Assembly (NCBI GenBank): GCA_905221605.1
Contig: CAJNDS010002589.1
Span: 30,001 to 57,500 of the forward strand
Source: Symbiodinium natans
Lineage: Eukaryota; Sar; Dinophyceae; Suessiales; Symbiodiniaceae
DNA: 27,500 nucleotides
Direction: 5' to 3'
Shown: positions 16,027-23,344 of the stretch, piece after piece
Layout of the letters: the number at the start of each line of letters is the position of its first letter
Numbering within the stretch: position 1 is the first letter of the stretch
Translations under genes and position numbers: made by a program
The notes under the pieces: model-generated
Told to the model about the DNA's origin: nothing
Databases searched by the model: none
What the model saw: only the letters and a program-made list of their open reading frames with translations

Positions 16027-16108
16027 CTTGTGCGAACATGCTAAAGTTGCCCTTCAAACAAGCCCTGGTTCCAAGCAAAACTTTGCAGAAGCTGGAATTC
16101 GATGTTAA
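16027..16108 (+). CDS. Candidate exon, unknown product
   Basis: Acceptor GGGGGCCAG and donor GTATCC at 16109. After two bases CANMLKLPFKQALVPSKTLQ, then KLEFDV. A second frame (EHAKVALQTSPGSKQNF) is open too. Confidence 0.45.
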
Positions 16109-16184
16109 GTATCCTGATAAGCCCTAACATGTAAATGTTGTCCTTGTATATGGGGGTTTACGAAAATCAGGGAACCTCAAAATA

Positions 16185-16252
16185 GACCCCCAAATATTAG
16201 GATTCCCTTCTAATAAGGACCCCAATAAGGCACCACCCGATTTCGGAAACCC
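16185..16252 (+). repeat. Dispersed repeat, copy 1
   Basis: TTAGGATTCCC, AACCCCAATAAGG-like and GATTTCGGAAACCCC blocks recur in the same order at 22372-22440. A weaker relative is at 4660-4720. Confidence 0.6.
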
Positions 16253-16357
16253 CCAGTTAAACCCTATGGACCCTACACACTGTCAAGCCCTGCACCCCCA
16301 GCCCAAGCCACTTCACCCCAAAGCCCAAATCGTTTTTTGAGTTTTTTTTTGCGGGGT

Positions 16358-16379
16358 GGGGGGGGGGGGGGGGGGGGGG
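16358..16379 (+). repeat. Poly-G run
   Basis: About 22 G after a T-rich stretch. 16260-16470 shows no coding signal. Confidence 0.93.
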
Positions 16380-16480
16380 TGTTATGAAGTGAGTGCAGGG
16401 GTTTAGGGCTTCAGGGTTTGAGGCTCAAGCTTAGGGTTAACCATGCACCCTACACTGAACCCTAGGGCCCTAGCGCCCAG

Positions 16481-16560
16481 GGTCCCCACTGGCCTTACGT
16501 AACTTACTTCGAGCCGTGCCGGGGTGTGCCAAAGCCTAGAGAATCTAAACCCTGGACAAG
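16481..16560 (+). CDS. Candidate exon, basic, unknown product
   Basis: Acceptor TAGCGCCCAG|G; reads GPHWPYVTYFEPCRGVPKPR, then ESKPWT, to a GC donor at 16561. The frame stays open for another 11 codons. A 71-codon minus-strand frame overlaps but is explained as shadow plus heptamers. Confidence 0.48.
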
Positions 16561-16616
16561 GCGAGCCCGTAAACCAAAAGGACACATCTAGGATGCCCAG
16601 TAGTACTAGGTGCCTC

Positions 16617-16660
16617 AACCCTAAACCCTAAACCCTAAACCCTAAATCCTAAACCCTACT
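16617..16660 (+). repeat. CCCTAAA array
   Basis: Six heptamers leading to the acceptor region of the next exon. Confidence 0.93.
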
Positions 16661-16691
16661 TACGCTAAGCTTTTCGATCTCCTTCCAGCAG

Positions 16692-16773
16692 GAGATCTGC
16701 ATGCGCAGCTGCGGCATGCCTTGGAAGAAGTGCGGCAAGCTCTTTGAGCGATGCGCCTTGCTGTGGAGCCAAA
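16692..16773 (+). CDS. Candidate cysteine-rich exon
   Basis: A pyrimidine-rich acceptor (CTCCTTCCAGCAG|G) and donor GTTTGT at 16774. 27 codons plus one base: EICMRSCGMPWKKCGKLFER, then CALLWSQ. Four cysteines in 20 residues point to a small disulfide-bonded extracellular unit. First of a chain of phase-compatible exons. Confidence 0.58.
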
Positions 16774-16789
16774 GTTTGTTGAGTTTAGG

Positions 16790-17085
16790 GTTTATAGGGT
16801 TGAGGGCATAGGGTTTAGGGTATGCAGTTTAGGGTTTAGAGTTAGGGTTTAGGGTTTAGGGTTTATGCTGTTAGGTGTTGTTTCAGGGTCTACCCTAAGT
16901 GTGCCTAGACCCTACTAACTATACACCCTAAAACTCCTAAACCCTATAAACCCCAAACCCTATAAACCCTACAAACCCTAAACCCCAAACCCCATAAACC
17001 CTGAACCCGACTCTGTAGACCCAAAACCCTACACCCTAAACCCTAAACCCTAGACCCTAGACCTAAACCCTAAACCCTAAACCTG
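16790..17085. repeat. Inverted heptamer pair in one intron
   Basis: TTTAGGG units at 16790-16868 and CCCTAAA units at 16925-17085 face each other across about 55 bp of unique sequence. Confidence 0.85.
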
Positions 17086-17095
17086 CCCGGAAAAG

Positions 17096-17148
17096 GTGCA
17101 GAGAAGGCGTGCGACATGGACGAGGACTGCGCAGCAGTAGCAGAGGAG
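17096..17148 (+). CDS. Candidate acidic, cysteine-containing exon
   Basis: Acceptor GGAAAAG|G. In the phase left by the previous exon it reads AEKACDMDEDCAAVAEE, with a GC donor (GAG|GCAGCT) at 17149 like that at 5939. Ending there gives phase 0, as the next exon needs. Its C-x5-C pair extends the cysteine-rich character of its neighbour. Confidence 0.53.
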
Positions 17149-17266
17149 GCAGCTGGTCAGAACTGATGTGGTTTAGGGTTTAGGGTTTAGGGTTTAGGGA
17201 AATATGGGCCCTTTTGGGGGTTGCTAGGTTGAGTCAGCCCCTAATTTTTCGGGCACGCCAAAACAG

Positions 17267-17330
17267 GACGACAAGTTATTAGAGAACTCACCATGTAAGA
17301 TATGGGTATTTCTCAGAACAAGCTTTGCGG
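17267..17330 (+). CDS. Candidate exon, unknown product
   Basis: Acceptor GCCAAAACAG|G, donor GCGG|GTTTAG at 17331. Reads DDKLLENSPCKIWVFLRTSF, then A. Phase matches on both sides. Confidence 0.58.
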
Positions 17331-17417
17331 GTTTAGGGTTTGCTGTTGAGGGTTTGCGGTTTTTAGGGCTTACGCAATTGCCCCGAAATGGTTGCAATCC
17401 CCCAATGAAGCCCGTAG

Positions 17418-17446
17418 GGAAAGCTGACTCCCATAGCCAGCTTCTT
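17418..17446 (+). CDS. Candidate micro-exon
   Basis: Acceptor CCCGTAG|G, donor GTTTAG at 17447, 29 nt, KADSHSQLL after two bases. Phase fits both neighbours, but the exon is very short. Confidence 0.38.
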
Positions 17447-17584
17447 GTTTAGGGTTTAGGGTTTAGGGCGGTGTATAGTGTTCTTGGGTTCTGGGGTTTT
17501 GGGCTTGGCACTTAAAACTTAGGGTTTCAGGTTTTGGGCTATGCCCCCCAAACCCCAACCTCCCTAGGACCCTAAACCGCAAAC

Positions 17585-17636
17585 CCCTAAACCTTAAACC
17601 CTAAACCCTAAACCCTAAACCCTAAACCCCTGGAAC
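17585..17636 (+). repeat. CCCTAAA array
   Basis: Six heptamers before the next exon. Confidence 0.93.
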
Positions 17637-17658
17637 CCTACAACCCTTTGCGCGCCAG

Positions 17659-17709
17659 ATCCGGCCTGAGGCTGATGTCCTCGTGACTGGTGGCGAGTCG
17701 CACTTCACT
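17659..17709 (+). CDS. Candidate exon, unknown product
   Basis: Acceptor GCGCGCCAG; IRPEADVLVTGGESHFT at phase 0, ending at a GC donor (GCCTCA). The frame is open much further (ASPSAYIPLRNCFLFLFT, then stop), so the end is uncertain. Confidence 0.5.
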
Positions 17710-17776
17710 GCCTCACCCTCAGCCTATATCCCCCTTAGGAATTGTTTTCTATTCTTGTTTACATAAAACCCAAGAG

Positions 17777-17861
17777 GATATTGCACATATTATTTTGATT
17801 AAGGGTCTAGTAGCCCGAGAGGCCTTGGGGTATGATCGCGAGGGCACAGGGCTTATGAGGG
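17777..17861 (+). CDS. Candidate exon, unknown product
   Basis: Acceptor CCCAAGAG|G; DIAHIILIKGLVAREALGYD, then REGTGLMR, with donor GTTAGG at 17862, or a GC donor at 17847 in the same phase. Helical, with hydrophobic face. Confidence 0.57.
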
Positions 17862-17884
17862 GTTAGGGGTTTGGGGTTTAAGGT

Positions 17885-17918
17885 TTATAGGGTTTAGGGT
17901 TTAGGGTTTAGGGTTAGG
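17885..17918 (+). repeat. TTTAGGG array
   Basis: Four units just after the presumed donor. Confidence 0.92.
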
Positions 17919-18073
17919 GCTTGTGAGAGTTGATGATTAGGTTTAGGGTGTGATCCAGTTCGCTTAGGTTTTGTTTCGGGCATGCATTTTGGAGCATTGG
18001 CACCTGACTTCGAGCCGAGATTGTCGGAGAGTCACGACCCCGAATCCCAGAGACCCTAAGTCCTCCAGCTTAC

Positions 18074-18181
18074 CCAAAGGGTCCTAAGTACCTACATAGT
18101 AGGAAGTAGGGTTTCTAAAATAGGAATCGCTATTCTGGTTTGGGCAAGTGTCCCCCCATATAGGTACTTAGGACCCTTTGG
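18074..18181. mobile_element. MITE-like inverted-repeat element, 108 bp
   Basis: Perfect 21-bp arms at 18074-18094 and 18161-18181 (CCAAAGGGTCCTAAGTACCT core). Inside one intron, ending 14 bp before the acceptor of the next exon. A further small inverted repeat lies in its centre. Confidence 0.8.
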
Positions 18182-18194
18182 CTTAAGCCTGAAG

Positions 18195-18298
18195 GTGTTC
18201 TTGTCGTCCAAGCGTCGTTGCCACTGAATGCAGCTGGCTTAAGGCGGCACGTTGAATATCAAGGCGCCCATGATGTTGTGGTAACATACGCCCTGCCT
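18195..18298 (+). CDS. Candidate exon, unknown product
   Basis: Acceptor GCCTGAAG|G, donor GTGAGG at 18299. Two bases plus 34 codons: VLVVQASLPLNAAGLRRHVE, then YQGAHDVVVTYALP. Phase 1 entry matches both possible ends of the previous exon, and phase 0 exit matches the next. Beta-strand character at both ends. Confidence 0.65.
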
Positions 18299-18373
18299 GT
18301 GAGGAGATGCAGCAGATGACAGTGAGAAGCAACGCAAGCATCGCGACAGGACAACAACCGTTGGGCACAGAGT

Positions 18374-18475
18374 TGCCCTAAACCCTAAACCCTAAACCCT
18401 AAACCCTAAACCCTAAACCCTAAACCCTAAACCCTAAACCCTAAACCCTAAACCTAAACCCTAAGCCCTAAGCCC
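18374..18475 (+). repeat. CCCTAAA array
   Basis: About 13 heptamers. A derived CCCTAG unit at 18487-18492 is the acceptor of the next exon. Confidence 0.96.
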
Positions 18476-18492
18476 TTTTCCCTCAACCCTAG

Positions 18493-18552
18493 CACGGTGA
18501 AGCCCGTTGGACATCTGCAGTTCTCAAAACGGTGTCCTACTGCACTACAGAG
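18493..18552 (+). CDS. Candidate exon, unknown product
   Basis: Acceptor CAACCCTAG, made from a heptamer variant; GC donor ACAGAG|GCTTCT. Exactly 20 codons HGEARWTSAVLKTVSYCTTE. Phase 0 at both ends. Confidence 0.58.
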
Positions 18553-18569
18553 GCTTCTATTCAGGGGAC

Positions 18570-18626
18570 CCGAAACCCTAAACCCTAAACCCGAAACCCT
18601 AAACCCGAAACCCTAAACCCTAAACC
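18570..18626 (+). repeat. CCCTAAA/CCCGAAA array
   Basis: Mixed CCCTAAA and CCCGAAA units ending in the acceptor ACCACAG. Confidence 0.92.
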
Positions 18627-18630
18627 ACAG

Positions 18631-18708
18631 AACTGGCCACATGCTTCCGGGAGTCCTTGTGCGGGTCCGGCTGCAAGCCTGTCTCGTGGCCCTGCGGCTG
18701 CTTGGCTG
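18631..18708 (+). CDS. Candidate exon, frame chosen by phase
   Basis: At phase 0: NWPHASGSPCAGPAASLSRG, then PAAAWL, donor GTGGGG at 18709. The other frames are also open; one is cysteine-rich (LATCFRESLCGSGCKPVSWP). Confidence 0.42.
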
Positions 18709-18714
18709 GTGGGG

Positions 18715-18777
18715 GTTTTAGGGCTTAGGGGTTCAGGGTTCAGGGTTTGGGGTTTAGGGTTTAGGGGTTTAGGGTTG
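18715..18777 (+). repeat. TTTAGGG-derived tract
   Basis: TTTAGGG, TTCAGGG and TTTGGGG units, directly followed by an inverted-repeat element. Confidence 0.88.
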
Positions 18778-18781
18778 GGGG

Positions 18782-18915
18782 CTACTTGGAGGTTCATGGT
18801 ACTCATTAACCAAATCTAACTCTACTTCTAACCCACTTAGAAGCCCCTTAAGTGCCCTGACATGGTTAGAAGTACAGTCACAATTGGTGAATAAGTACCA
18901 TGAACCTCCAAGTAG
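18782..18915. mobile_element. MITE-like inverted-repeat element, 134 bp
   Basis: Arms 18782-18807 and 18890-18915 are complementary at 25 of 26 positions (CTACTTGGAGGTTCATGGTA), with weaker pairing continuing inward to about 18815/18882. Confidence 0.8.
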
Positions 18916-19654
18916 GCTGTGGCAGATTTCCATACATCGTGTTCTCCCTTATTGGGTTTAAGAGGATCAGATTTCGGAATCTGTTTCAGGGAGTTGAATG
19001 GAGGGCCATCCCGGCCGAGTAACCTGAGCCTCACAGAGCGAAGTTTCCCTGATCATTGGTACCATCTACATTGTTTTATGGTTCAGTCCAGACACTTGCA
19101 CCCTCCGTAAACATACTTTTCCGTGACGACTGGCAATCTTCATCTTGCTTGAAGGTACAGGGTCCCATACACGCCCTAGAGTGACATGTTCGTAGCATTT
19201 TGTGTTTGGCACAGGGGTGTCCCAGTCCTACTATACACCCTGAGAATGTGAGATTCCCTTTAGTTGCTGTTCATATCGGCACTTTTGTTTTTCTCAGAGC
19301 AGGGCTCAGGGTTGAGGACTCTGAGGCAAGGTTTGCCTAAGACGCCTTGAAGTCCCAGTACTAGGATGCCCAGAAGTACCCTTATTCCCCTTTTTGGGGC
19401 ACTTTGTGTTCTTAGAATGCCTACAAGGCATCCCAGCATATTCCCCCAGTTTTACGGGCCAGCTTTTTACAAAGTGCCCATTGCAAAGACAGCAGGGTTG
19501 TTTTGTCTTGGCTTACTGTTTCGCTATAGGGGTAGTCAGGGAGACTAGAGTTCAGGGTTTAGGATTTAGGATTTAGGGTCCAGGGTTGACAGAATGGGAC
19601 CACTAGCCACTTGAGGACCCTACGCATTGAGTTCTGAATCTATCCGACTGCAAG
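18916..19654. other. Heptamer-poor intron-like stretch
   Basis: Contains copy 2 of the 3427 repeat (18943-18985), followed by an AG|G with a short open piece (GVEWRAIPAE). Open frames at 19366-19576 end by running into degenerate heptamers (19550-19585); none has a convincing exon pair. Confidence 0.45.
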
Positions 19655-19696
19655 CTACGCCTTGAGAATCCTCGAGAACTGACTGTCGCCCATCAG
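19655..19696 (+). CDS. Candidate short exon
   Basis: Acceptor CGACTGCAAG, donor CAG|GTTACT at 19697. 14 codons LRLENPRELTVAHQ, phase 0 at both ends. The frame stays open for 17 more codons. Confidence 0.48.
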
Positions 19697-19742
19697 GTTA
19701 CTGGTTGCCTTGCAGCCCCAAGTACCGCAGCAAACAAGCGAC

Positions 19743-19797
19743 ACCCTAAACCCGAAACCCTAAACCCCTAAACCCCTAAACCCCTAAACCCTAAACC
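19743..19797 (+). repeat. CCCTAAA/CCCCTAAA array
   Basis: Seven- and eight-base units mixed. Confidence 0.9.
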
Positions 19798-19829
19798 CTC
19801 ATGGCGAAAATTTCGGGCATCTGACGGAG

Positions 19830-19894
19830 TACTTGGATTTGGGCTTTTTGTGGGGAGCCTAGTCCGTGAAGGGTTGGCGGGCTTGCGCTCTAAT
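19830..19894 (+). CDS. Candidate exon, glycine-rich hydrophobic
   Basis: AG at 19828-19829; after two bases LGFGLFVGSLVREGLAGLRS, then N; donor GTGTAG at 19895. The frame is open back to the array, so the acceptor is uncertain. It joins cleanly at phase 0 to the exon at 19977. Confidence 0.5.
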
Positions 19895-19976
19895 GTGTAG
19901 GGTTGAGGCTTTAGGGATTAGGGTTTGGTAGAACACTAAACCCTAAACCCTAAACCCTAAACCCTAAACCGCGCAG
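19895..19976 (+). other. Predicted 82-bp hairpin intron
   Basis: Starts GTGTAGGGTTG, carries TTTAGGG-like units in the first half and four perfect CCCTAAA units in the second, and ends CCGCGCAG. The two halves can pair around a loop of about 10 bases. It is the smallest complete example of the inverted-heptamer intron layout. Confidence 0.6.
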
Positions 19977-20061
19977 AGAGGCTTCTATGTCCACTTGGCG
20001 ACGGCGGCTTATCTTTCTGCAATCCCTCGCATGGCTACCGGTACCCAGCGGGGAAGATTGG
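19977..20061 (+). CDS. Candidate exon, unknown product
   Basis: Acceptor ACCGCGCAG, donor TTGG|GTTTAG at 20062. 28 codons plus one base: RGFYVHLATAAYLSAIPRMA, then TGTQRGRL. Phase 0 entry fits the preceding exon. Confidence 0.6.
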
Positions 20062-20110
20062 GTTTAGAGTTTATAGGGTTTAGGGTTTAGGGTTTTGGGA
20101 TTTCAAGCAG

Positions 20111-20168
20111 AGTTACATGAGGGCCTTCAACTGCTGGAACTTAGTTAGGCAACTCGTTGTTCTTGAGG
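20111..20168 (+). CDS. Candidate exon, unknown product
   Basis: Acceptor TTTCAAGCAG; SYMRAFNCWNLVRQLVVLE plus one base, donor GTCATT at 20169. Its exit phase matches the next exon, but its entry phase does not fit 19977-20061, so an alternative acceptor or a missing micro-exon is needed. Confidence 0.45.
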
Positions 20169-20195
20169 GTCATTGGACCCCACCCCCCCCCTCCA

Positions 20196-20308
20196 AAACC
20201 CGGAACCCTAAACCCTAAACCCTGAACCCTAAACCCTAAACCCTAAACCCTAAACCCTAAACCCTAAACCCTAAACCCTAAACCCTAAACCCTAAACCCT
20301 AAACCCAA
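20196..20308 (+). repeat. CCCTAAA array
   Basis: About 14 heptamers, then an A-rich and C-rich stretch to 20390. Confidence 0.96.
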
Positions 20309-20391
20309 CAAAAAAAACACAAAAAAAGAAATCATACAACAACGAAATCAATCCCCCCCACCCCCAAATCCCTCAAACCGGAAACCCTTAG

Positions 20392-20449
20392 ACGGCGAAG
20401 ACTTCACCATCTGTTGTGCCACTGGTGACGGAGTACATATCACTAAGCT
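20392..20449 (+). CDS. Candidate exon, beta-rich
   Basis: Acceptor AACCCTTAG (heptamer-like); after two bases GEDFTICCATGDGVHITK; donor GTAGGT at 20450. Entry phase agrees with 20111-20168. Adjacent cysteines and alternating hydrophobics suggest a strand-turn-strand. Confidence 0.52.
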
Positions 20450-20461
20450 GTAGGTAGACAG

Positions 20462-20594
20462 GGATTCAGGGATTCAGGCTTTAGGGTTATGGGTTCCGGG
20501 TTCAGGGTTTAGGATTTAGGATTTAGGGTTTAAGGGTTTCGGGTTTAGGGTTTAGGGTTTAGGGTTTAAGGGTTTCGGGTTTAGGGTTTAGGGG
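20462..20594 (+). repeat. TTTAGGG array with 22-bp higher-order units
   Basis: Includes two copies of a longer unit (TTTAAGGGTTTCGGG plus heptamers), evidence of segmental duplication within the array. Confidence 0.9.
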
Positions 20595-20709
20595 GTGACT
20601 CACAATTTCTTCTGAAAGCTCCGGGGGGAGTTGACCCTATGCGGCCGATGAGACTTAACCTCTGGCCCTAGTTAAATCCAGAGGCCGATCCAGATACCTG
20701 GAATATCTT

Positions 20710-20780
20710 TAGGGTGTAGGGTTTAGGGTTTAGGGTTTGCGGGTTAGGGTTTAGGGCTTAGGGTTTAGGGTTTAGTGTTT
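20710..20780 (+). repeat. TTTAGGG array ending in an acceptor
   Basis: The last units mutate to TTTAGTGTTTAG, whose AG is the presumed acceptor of the exon at 20783. Here a G-strand array forms an intron end. Confidence 0.9.
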
Positions 20781-20782
20781 AG

Positions 20783-20842
20783 GGCTTCTACACGACCATG
20801 AAGGGAGATTTGTTTTTTGTTGCCCGAGACTCAGACTCAAAG
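20783..20842 (+). CDS. Candidate exon, unknown product
   Basis: Acceptor GTGTTTAG|G and GC donor AAG|GCCTAG. Exactly 20 codons GFYTTMKGDLFFVARDSDSK, phase 0 at both ends. Confidence 0.57.
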
Positions 20843-20939
20843 GCCTAGCCCTATAAAGCCTAAAACCCTCAAACGTCAAGTACATAGGCGACTCTTAGGT
20901 AAGGCTATCTAAGGGAAGCTGCATTGTCCCTGTCTGTTG

Positions 20940-20964
20940 AAAGGGTTCTGAAGTATGGGCCCTT
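20940..20964 (+). repeat. Dispersed 25-bp repeat, copy 2
   Basis: Partner of 11253-11277. It sits in 20843-21140, which otherwise holds intron-like sequence, a short CCCTAAA array (21092-21123) and a possible tiny exon after 21070 (SLASEPTT). Confidence 0.75.
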
Positions 20965-21146
20965 GGGTACATCAGGGTATATAACGGGTAGCATCAGAAG
21001 GGTTCCCCAATTAAGGTCCCAAATTAAGGGACCATGCTACCCTAAGAGGCTAAAAAGCTGACATTTGCAGAGCCTGGCGTCGGAACCCACTACACCCTAA
21101 ACCCTAAACCCTAAACCCTAAAAGCCCTACACGCCTCCGCACACAG

Positions 21147-21189
21147 CTTGCAACCGATCGAACTTCTGAGAAGCCCTAACTGGCTTAGG
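21147..21189 (+). CDS. Candidate short exon
   Basis: Acceptor CCGCACACAG; after one base LQPIELLRSPNWLR to a GC donor at 21190. Leaves at phase 0, as the next exon requires. Confidence 0.4.
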
Positions 21190-21244
21190 GCGCAGGGCTG
21201 GGGTTTTGGGGCTTTGGGCTTTGGGCTTTGGGCTTTGGGCTCGG

Positions 21245-21312
21245 GGTGTTTAGGGTTTAGGGTTTAGGGTTTAGGGTTTAGGGTTTAGGGTTTAGGGTTT
21301 AGGGTTTAGGGC
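21245..21312 (+). repeat. TTTAGGG array
   Basis: Nine perfect heptamers after a run of four GGGCTTT variants. Confidence 0.95.
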
Positions 21313-21328
21313 GACCCCAACCTTTCAG

Positions 21329-21419
21329 CTCCGCCAAGCCCTTGAAGCACGCGGAGTCCACGCAGGTACCTGGCGTTGGGGAACGGCGGGCCCCTGCCGC
21401 ACGGGAGCAAAGAATGGAG
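21329..21419 (+). CDS. Candidate exon, unknown product
   Basis: Pyrimidine-rich acceptor CCAACCTTTCAG; donor GAG|GTTTAG at 21420 from the array. 30 codons plus one base: LRQALEARGVHAGTWRWGTA, then GPCRTGAKNG. An internal GTACCT could be an alternative donor. This exon is flanked by TTTAGGG on both sides, so strand orientation is a tendency and not a rule. Confidence 0.6.
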
Positions 21420-21680
21420 GTTTAGGGTTTAGGGTTTAGGGTTTAGGGTTTAGGGTTTAGGGTTTAGGGTTTAGGGTTCAGGGTTCAGGGTTTAGGGTTT
21501 CGGGTTTAGGGTTGGGCCTAGCCTAGCTTGAGTGACCTACCAGGGTTACAGGGTTTAGGATTTAGTAATTTAGTTTAGAGTTTAGGGTTTAGGGTTCAGG
21601 GTTCAGGGTTCAGGGTTTAGGGTTTAGGGTTTAGGGTTTAGGGTTTAGGGTTCAGGGCTTCGGGTTTAGGGTTTGGGATA
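21420..21680 (+). repeat. Two TTTAGGG arrays, near-duplicate
   Basis: Arrays at 21420-21512 and 21575-21680 share the same order of TTTAGGG, then TTCAGGG, then TTTCGGG units, so one is probably a duplicate of the other. No exon is clear in the gap or in 21681-21800. Confidence 0.92.
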
Positions 21681-21814
21681 AGCTTAGTTTGCTAGGGTTC
21701 AGGGAGTAACCACAGTTCCCATGTTGCAAGCGTAAACAAGCCTCTGGAAGCCCCAAATGCCAAAAGCCCTAAAGCCCCTAAAGCCCCTAAACCCTAAACC
21801 CTAAACCCATGAAG

Positions 21815-21863
21815 GAGCTACATGAGCATCTTCAAGCACATGCTTAAAGCTAAATGTGAATGG
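21815..21863 (+). CDS. Candidate short exon
   Basis: Acceptor CCCATGAAG|G, donor GTTGGG at 21864. One base plus 16 codons SYMSIFKHMLKAKCEW. CCCTAAA lies immediately before and TTTAGGG after. Confidence 0.45.
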
Positions 21864-21869
21864 GTTGGG

Positions 21870-21922
21870 ATTTAGGGTTTAGGGTTTAGGGTTTAGGGTT
21901 TAGGGTTTAGGGTTTAGGGTTT
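21870..21922 (+). repeat. TTTAGGG array
   Basis: Seven perfect heptamers following the presumed donor. Confidence 0.95.
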
Positions 21923-21926
21923 GGAT

Positions 21927-22103
21927 GTTCCCCCTTATACTCATATAGTCCTTAATCGGGATTATTAGTACCCCCCCCCCCCTACTATCATCTTTCTTAA
22001 GGACTGTGCCCCCTAATACTCACACTCCTTAATAAGGATTATAGTGCTTATAGTACCCTCCTACTATCATCTTTATTAAGGACTGTGAGTAGAACGGGGG
22101 AAC
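21927..22103. mobile_element. Inverted- and direct-repeat element, about 177 bp
   Basis: Outer ends GTTCCCCC / GGGGGAAC with imperfect arms (AGTCCTTAA / TTAAGGACT). Inside are two tandem copies of about 75 bp, each with CCTTAAT..GGATTAT..CTACTATCATCTTT..TTAAGGACTGTG; only the first has the long C run. Related to 4845-4925. It ends 11 bp before the next acceptor. Confidence 0.65.
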
Positions 22104-22114
22104 GCCACGCCCAG

Positions 22115-22226
22115 GAATGCCAGCCACTGCACGGCCAGCTGGGACATCCACGAAGTGGAGGTGTTCACATCGCTGGGGAAGCACACCATCTCCGCCGCAA
22201 CAGCACCCACAGGCTGCGATTTGGAA
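22115..22226 (+). CDS. Candidate exon, F5/8 type C (discoidin-like) N-terminal part
   Basis: Acceptor CCACGCCCAG|G, donor GTCTTA at 22227. One base plus 37 codons: NASHCTASWDIHEVEVFTSL, then GKHTISAATAPTGCDLE. WDIHEVEVF is like the strand that follows the N-terminus of F5/8 C domains, beta-sandwich modules that bind sugars or lipids outside cells. The other frames are open, so family resemblance decides. Confidence 0.6.
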
Positions 22227-22237
22227 GTCTTACGAAA

Positions 22238-22343
22238 CCCTAAGGGTCCATGTACCTTATTATATACTTAGACCCAAAAGTCCTTATATAGGAAGTACTT
22301 TAAGGCCCAAGTATTCCATAATTAGGTACATGGACCCTTAGGG
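22238..22343. mobile_element. MITE-like inverted-repeat element, 106 bp
   Basis: Perfect 20-bp arms, 22238-22257 and 22324-22343 (CCCTAAGGGTCCATGTACCT). It starts 11 bp into the presumed intron. Shares the GGGTCC..GTACCT flavour with the 18074 element, so they may be one family. Confidence 0.8.
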
Positions 22344-22371
22344 AAAATAAGTGGGACCCCGAAGATGAACC

Positions 22372-22440
22372 CACAAAATAGTAGGATTCCCAAAAAAAAG
22401 GGAACCCCAATAAGGTGCCCCGAATTTCAGAAATTCCCCT
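22372..22440 (+). repeat. Dispersed repeat, copy 2
   Basis: Partner of 16185-16252; can fold on itself through GGGAACCCC-like blocks. Confidence 0.6.
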
Positions 22441-22560
22441 TCCCAATTTAGGGGTTACTTGAGGGGCCTCGACAAGGGAAATGTGGCTGATAAATCACGG
22501 GCCTATGTGTTCGGGTATGCGGGGTAGGGTCTACACTTCTCTTATTGATTGGTGCAACAG

Positions 22561-22586
22561 AATAATATATGGCTCTTGGACATATT
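22561..22586 (+). CDS. Candidate micro-exon
   Basis: Acceptor TGGTGCAACAG, donor GTGAAT at 22587. Reads NNIWLLDI plus two bases. It keeps the phase between 22115-22226 and 22772-22860. A longer alternative ends at GTGAGT (22595) in another frame. Confidence 0.33.
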
Positions 22587-22669
22587 GTGAATATTGTGAG
22601 TGTGTATAGTGTTAACCGATGAAAAGCAAACTAGTTAAAACCGAAGATCCCCGAAGTAAACTCTGGACT

Positions 22670-22733
22670 CTAAACCTTAAACCCTAAACCCTCGACCTTA
22701 AACCCTAAACCCTAAACCCTAAACCCTAAACCC
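22670..22733 (+). repeat. CCCTAAA array
   Basis: About eight units before the next exon. Confidence 0.93.
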
Positions 22734-22771
22734 CAAACTCACAAAAAAAGTCCGTCACAACCCAACGAAAG

Positions 22772-22860
22772 AGGCCATGCCAACGGCTACGGCCCTGAGC
22801 TGGCCCTTGATGGTGACCTCGGCACTTTTTTTGCGGGGGACCATGACTCTCGACCTTGGA
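22772..22860 (+). CDS. Candidate exon, F5/8 type C (discoidin-like) core
   Basis: AG at 22770-22771; donor A|GTTTAG at 22861. One base plus 29 codons: GHANGYGPELALDGDLGTFF, then AGDHDSRPW. The pattern GY.PE.ALDGD..T.F matches the conserved A-x-DG-x3-T-x-W region of F5/8 C domains. The strongest family evidence in the window. Begins the best phase-continuous chain. Confidence 0.68.
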
Positions 22861-22950
22861 GTTTAGGGCTTAGGGGTTAGGGCTTAGGGTTTAGGATTTT
22901 GGGTTTAGGGTTTTGGGGTTTAGAAAGCCCCCCCCCCAAAAAAAAAAAAT
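22861..22950 (+). repeat. TTTAGGG array then poly-C/poly-A
   Basis: The array starts at the donor, then eight C and twelve A. 22951-23344 is AT-rich, then degenerate heptamers; I see no exon there. Confidence 0.88.
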
Positions 22951-23344
22951 AAAAATAAGTAAATAAATATCAAAATACATGAATATTAATAAAATTGAAA
23001 AAACAATTTGGAGTTCAAGTCGCTATAGGGTTTGGGGTGGAGAGCTCCGGGATTTAGGGTTTAGGGTGTAGTTAGGGTTAGGGTTTGGGGTTCCGGGCGT
23101 TTTAATCCTGCACACCAGCTTACAAATCTTTCTGTCCCCAAATCCCTGACCCCCAAGAAACAAAGGGACTTGAATGGGCACCCGAACCCCAAGAATGAAA
23201 TAGGAATTAATGTGACATAAAAACACCTACCAGGCTCCTTGTATGCCGCTTATGTTCTTACTATATTCTTGGAGCCCCCATTAAAGTCCCAAAAACAGAA
23301 TTAAGACCTTGAAAGCCTCAACCCGTAAAGCTCACATCTCCAAC

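Noticed and set aside
18585-18806. Minus-strand frame rich in NPKP and GLGFRV
   Set aside because: These residues are the direct reading of degenerate heptamers (CCCTAAA / TTTAGGG), not evidence of a protein.
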